Origin: Ignavibacteriota bacterium
GTDB taxonomy: Bacteria; Bacteroidota; Ignavibacteria; UBA10030; UBA6906
Reading direction: 5' to 3'
Assembly (NCBI GenBank): GCA_003158475.1
Contig: PMJR01000049.1
Location: 14,078-47,726, forward strand
DNA: 33,649 nt
The notes under the pieces are model-generated. The model made no database searches. It was not told the DNA's origin and saw nothing but the letters and a program-made list of their open reading frames with translations. Below are positions 32,644-33,649 of this stretch, piece after piece. A program made the translations under genes and the position numbers. Every line of letters starts with the position of its first letter. Position 1 is the first letter of the stretch.

Positions 32644-33649
32644 TTGAAGGCAAAGCTCTCACTTGAAAATGGAACGCTCTTCACAGCCGAAGCATTTGGT
32701 GCTCCCGGCGAGGTCACGGGAGAGGTCGTCTTTAATACGAGCATCACCGGGTACCAGGAGATACTCACGGATCCTTCCTATTGCGGGCAGATCGTGACTC
32801 TGACGTACCCTCTCATAGGGAACTACGGGATCAATGGGGAAGACCTGGAATCCGCCCGCCCCCAGGTGAGAGGCGTGATCGTCCGGGAGTCTTCGGGGAT
32901 ATTCAGCAACTTCCGTGCGGACAAGAGCCTTGCTTCCTGGCTCAGGGAGCACAACGTGATGGCGATAGAAGGCCTGGACACACGCATGCTCACGAGGATG
33001 CTCCGAACGGATGGCTCCCTCCGGGGGGTCATATCGACGATCGACATGGACGATGCAAGCCTCCAGGCGAAGGCTTCCTCCTCCCCCTCGATGAACGGTC
33101 TGGATCTGGCGACGAAGGTGACATGTGAGAGGCCATATTCCTGGGACGAGGCGGATATCACACCTTTTGCGCTCGGCCAGGCTTCCCGCCCGGAGGGGAC
33201 GGGACGGCGGTTCAAGGTGGTTGCCTATGACTTTGGAATCAAGAGGAACATACTCCGGAGGCTCGTCCGTTACGGTTGTGTCGTGACAGTCGTGCCTGCG
33301 GGTTTCCCCGCAGCCGACGTGCTTGCGATGAAACCTGATGGGATCTTCCTCTCGAACGGGCCCGGCGATCCGGCGGCGGTGAGTGTGGGAATCAGGAATA
33401 TCAACGCGCTGATAGGGAAACTCCCGATATTCGGCATATGCCTCGGGCACCAGCTCCTGGCACTAGCCTTCGGGGGGAAAACGTACAAGTTGAAATTCGG
33501 TCACCGCGGGGGGAACCATCCGGTCAAGAACCTCCTGACGGGGAAGATTGAGATTACATCGCAGAACCACGGATTTGCAGTGGACGGGCAATCGCTCGAT
33601 CCCTCAAACCTGGAAATCACGCATATCAATCTCTACGATCAGACGAACG
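32644..33649 (+). CDS. carA: Carbamoyl-phosphate synthase small (glutaminase) subunit, 5' part
   Basis: CarA hydrolyses glutamine and passes ammonia to CarB for carbamoyl phosphate used in pyrimidine and arginine synthesis. The N-terminal small-subunit domain is clear (LSLENGTLFTAEAFG, EVVFNTSITGYQEILTDPSY). The class I glutamine amidotransferase domain follows, with LSNGPGDP and the nucleophile elbow GICLGHQ, Cys266. The catalytic His and Glu lie beyond the window end, where the gene is cut after 335 codons. The start is TTG 32644, giving MKAKLSLENGTLF as in homologues, with GGGG at 32634-32637 as a weak ribosome binding site; an in-frame stop (TGA 32611-32613) excludes a much earlier start. 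Confidence 0.95.
   Translation, partial: MKAKLSLENGTLFTAEAFGAPGEVTGEVVFNTSITGYQEILTDPSYCGQIVTLTYPLIGNYGINGEDLESARPQVRGVIVRESSGIFSNFRADKSLASWLREHNVMAIEGLDTRMLTRMLRTDGSLRGVISTIDMDDASLQAKASSSPSMNGLDLATKVTCERPYSWDEADITPFALGQASRPEGTGRRFKVVAYDFGIKRNILRRLVRYGCVVTVVPAGFPAADVLAMKPDGIFLSNGPGDPAAVSVGIRNINALIGKLPIFGICLGHQLLALAFGGKTYKLKFGHRGGNHPVKNLLTGKIEITSQNHGFAVDGQSLDPSNLEITHINLYDQTN

Overview
The window looks like a GC-rich chromosomal segment (roughly 60% G+C by eye) from a bacterium of the Fibrobacterota-Chlorobi-Bacteroidota group, most likely an Ignavibacteria-like lineage. The reasons are the Bacteroidota-type order secY-map-infA-rpmJ (no adk), a TonB-dependent receptor with an N-terminal carboxypeptidase-regulatory domain, a secreted protein with a type IX secretion (T9SS) C-terminal signal, and a PorV/PorQ-family barrel. 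Unlike typical Bacteroidota, many genes have clear AGGAGG-type ribosome binding sites, and one promoter matches the sigma70 consensus almost perfectly. The species cannot be named from sequence alone.

Positions 1-18817 hold one long plus-strand informational block: the 3' part of tuf, then S10-spc-alpha order: rpsJ, rplC, rplD, rplW, rplB, rpsS, rplV, rpsC, rplP, rpmC, rpsQ, rplN, rplX, rplE, rpsN, rpsH, rplF, rplR, a tRNA-Gln gene, rpsE, rpmD, rplO, secY, map, infA, rpmJ, rpsM, rpsK, rpsD, rpoA, rplQ, then engB (ribosome assembly GTPase) and serA. Gaps are mostly under 50 nt. Oddities are the tRNA between rplR and rpsE, a 1-nt frame break in rpsE, a strong stem-loop before rplO, a 124-nt gap between rpsJ and rplC, and Lys/Ala/Pro-rich extensions on L5, L22 and L17. 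A weak intrinsic terminator follows serA.

Positions 18818-26969 look like one cell-envelope transcription unit. It has a consensus promoter, a leader of about 400 nt, a TonB-dependent receptor, a 1155-residue T9SS cargo protein, a PorV-like barrel and a strong terminator. My reading is that the three proteins form an outer-membrane and export module.

Positions 27002-31686 encode three more exported proteins. One is a large PIG-L/LmbE-type protein whose zinc-binding motif is destroyed. The other two are a divergent pair of predicted beta-propellers, one of them an NHL-repeat protein.

Positions 31762-33649 hold ssb, the 3' remnant of a gamma-glutamyltransferase gene joined at the ssb stop codon, three DnaA-box-like 9-mers in exact 12-bp register, an AT-rich stretch, and the start of carA, which runs off the window.
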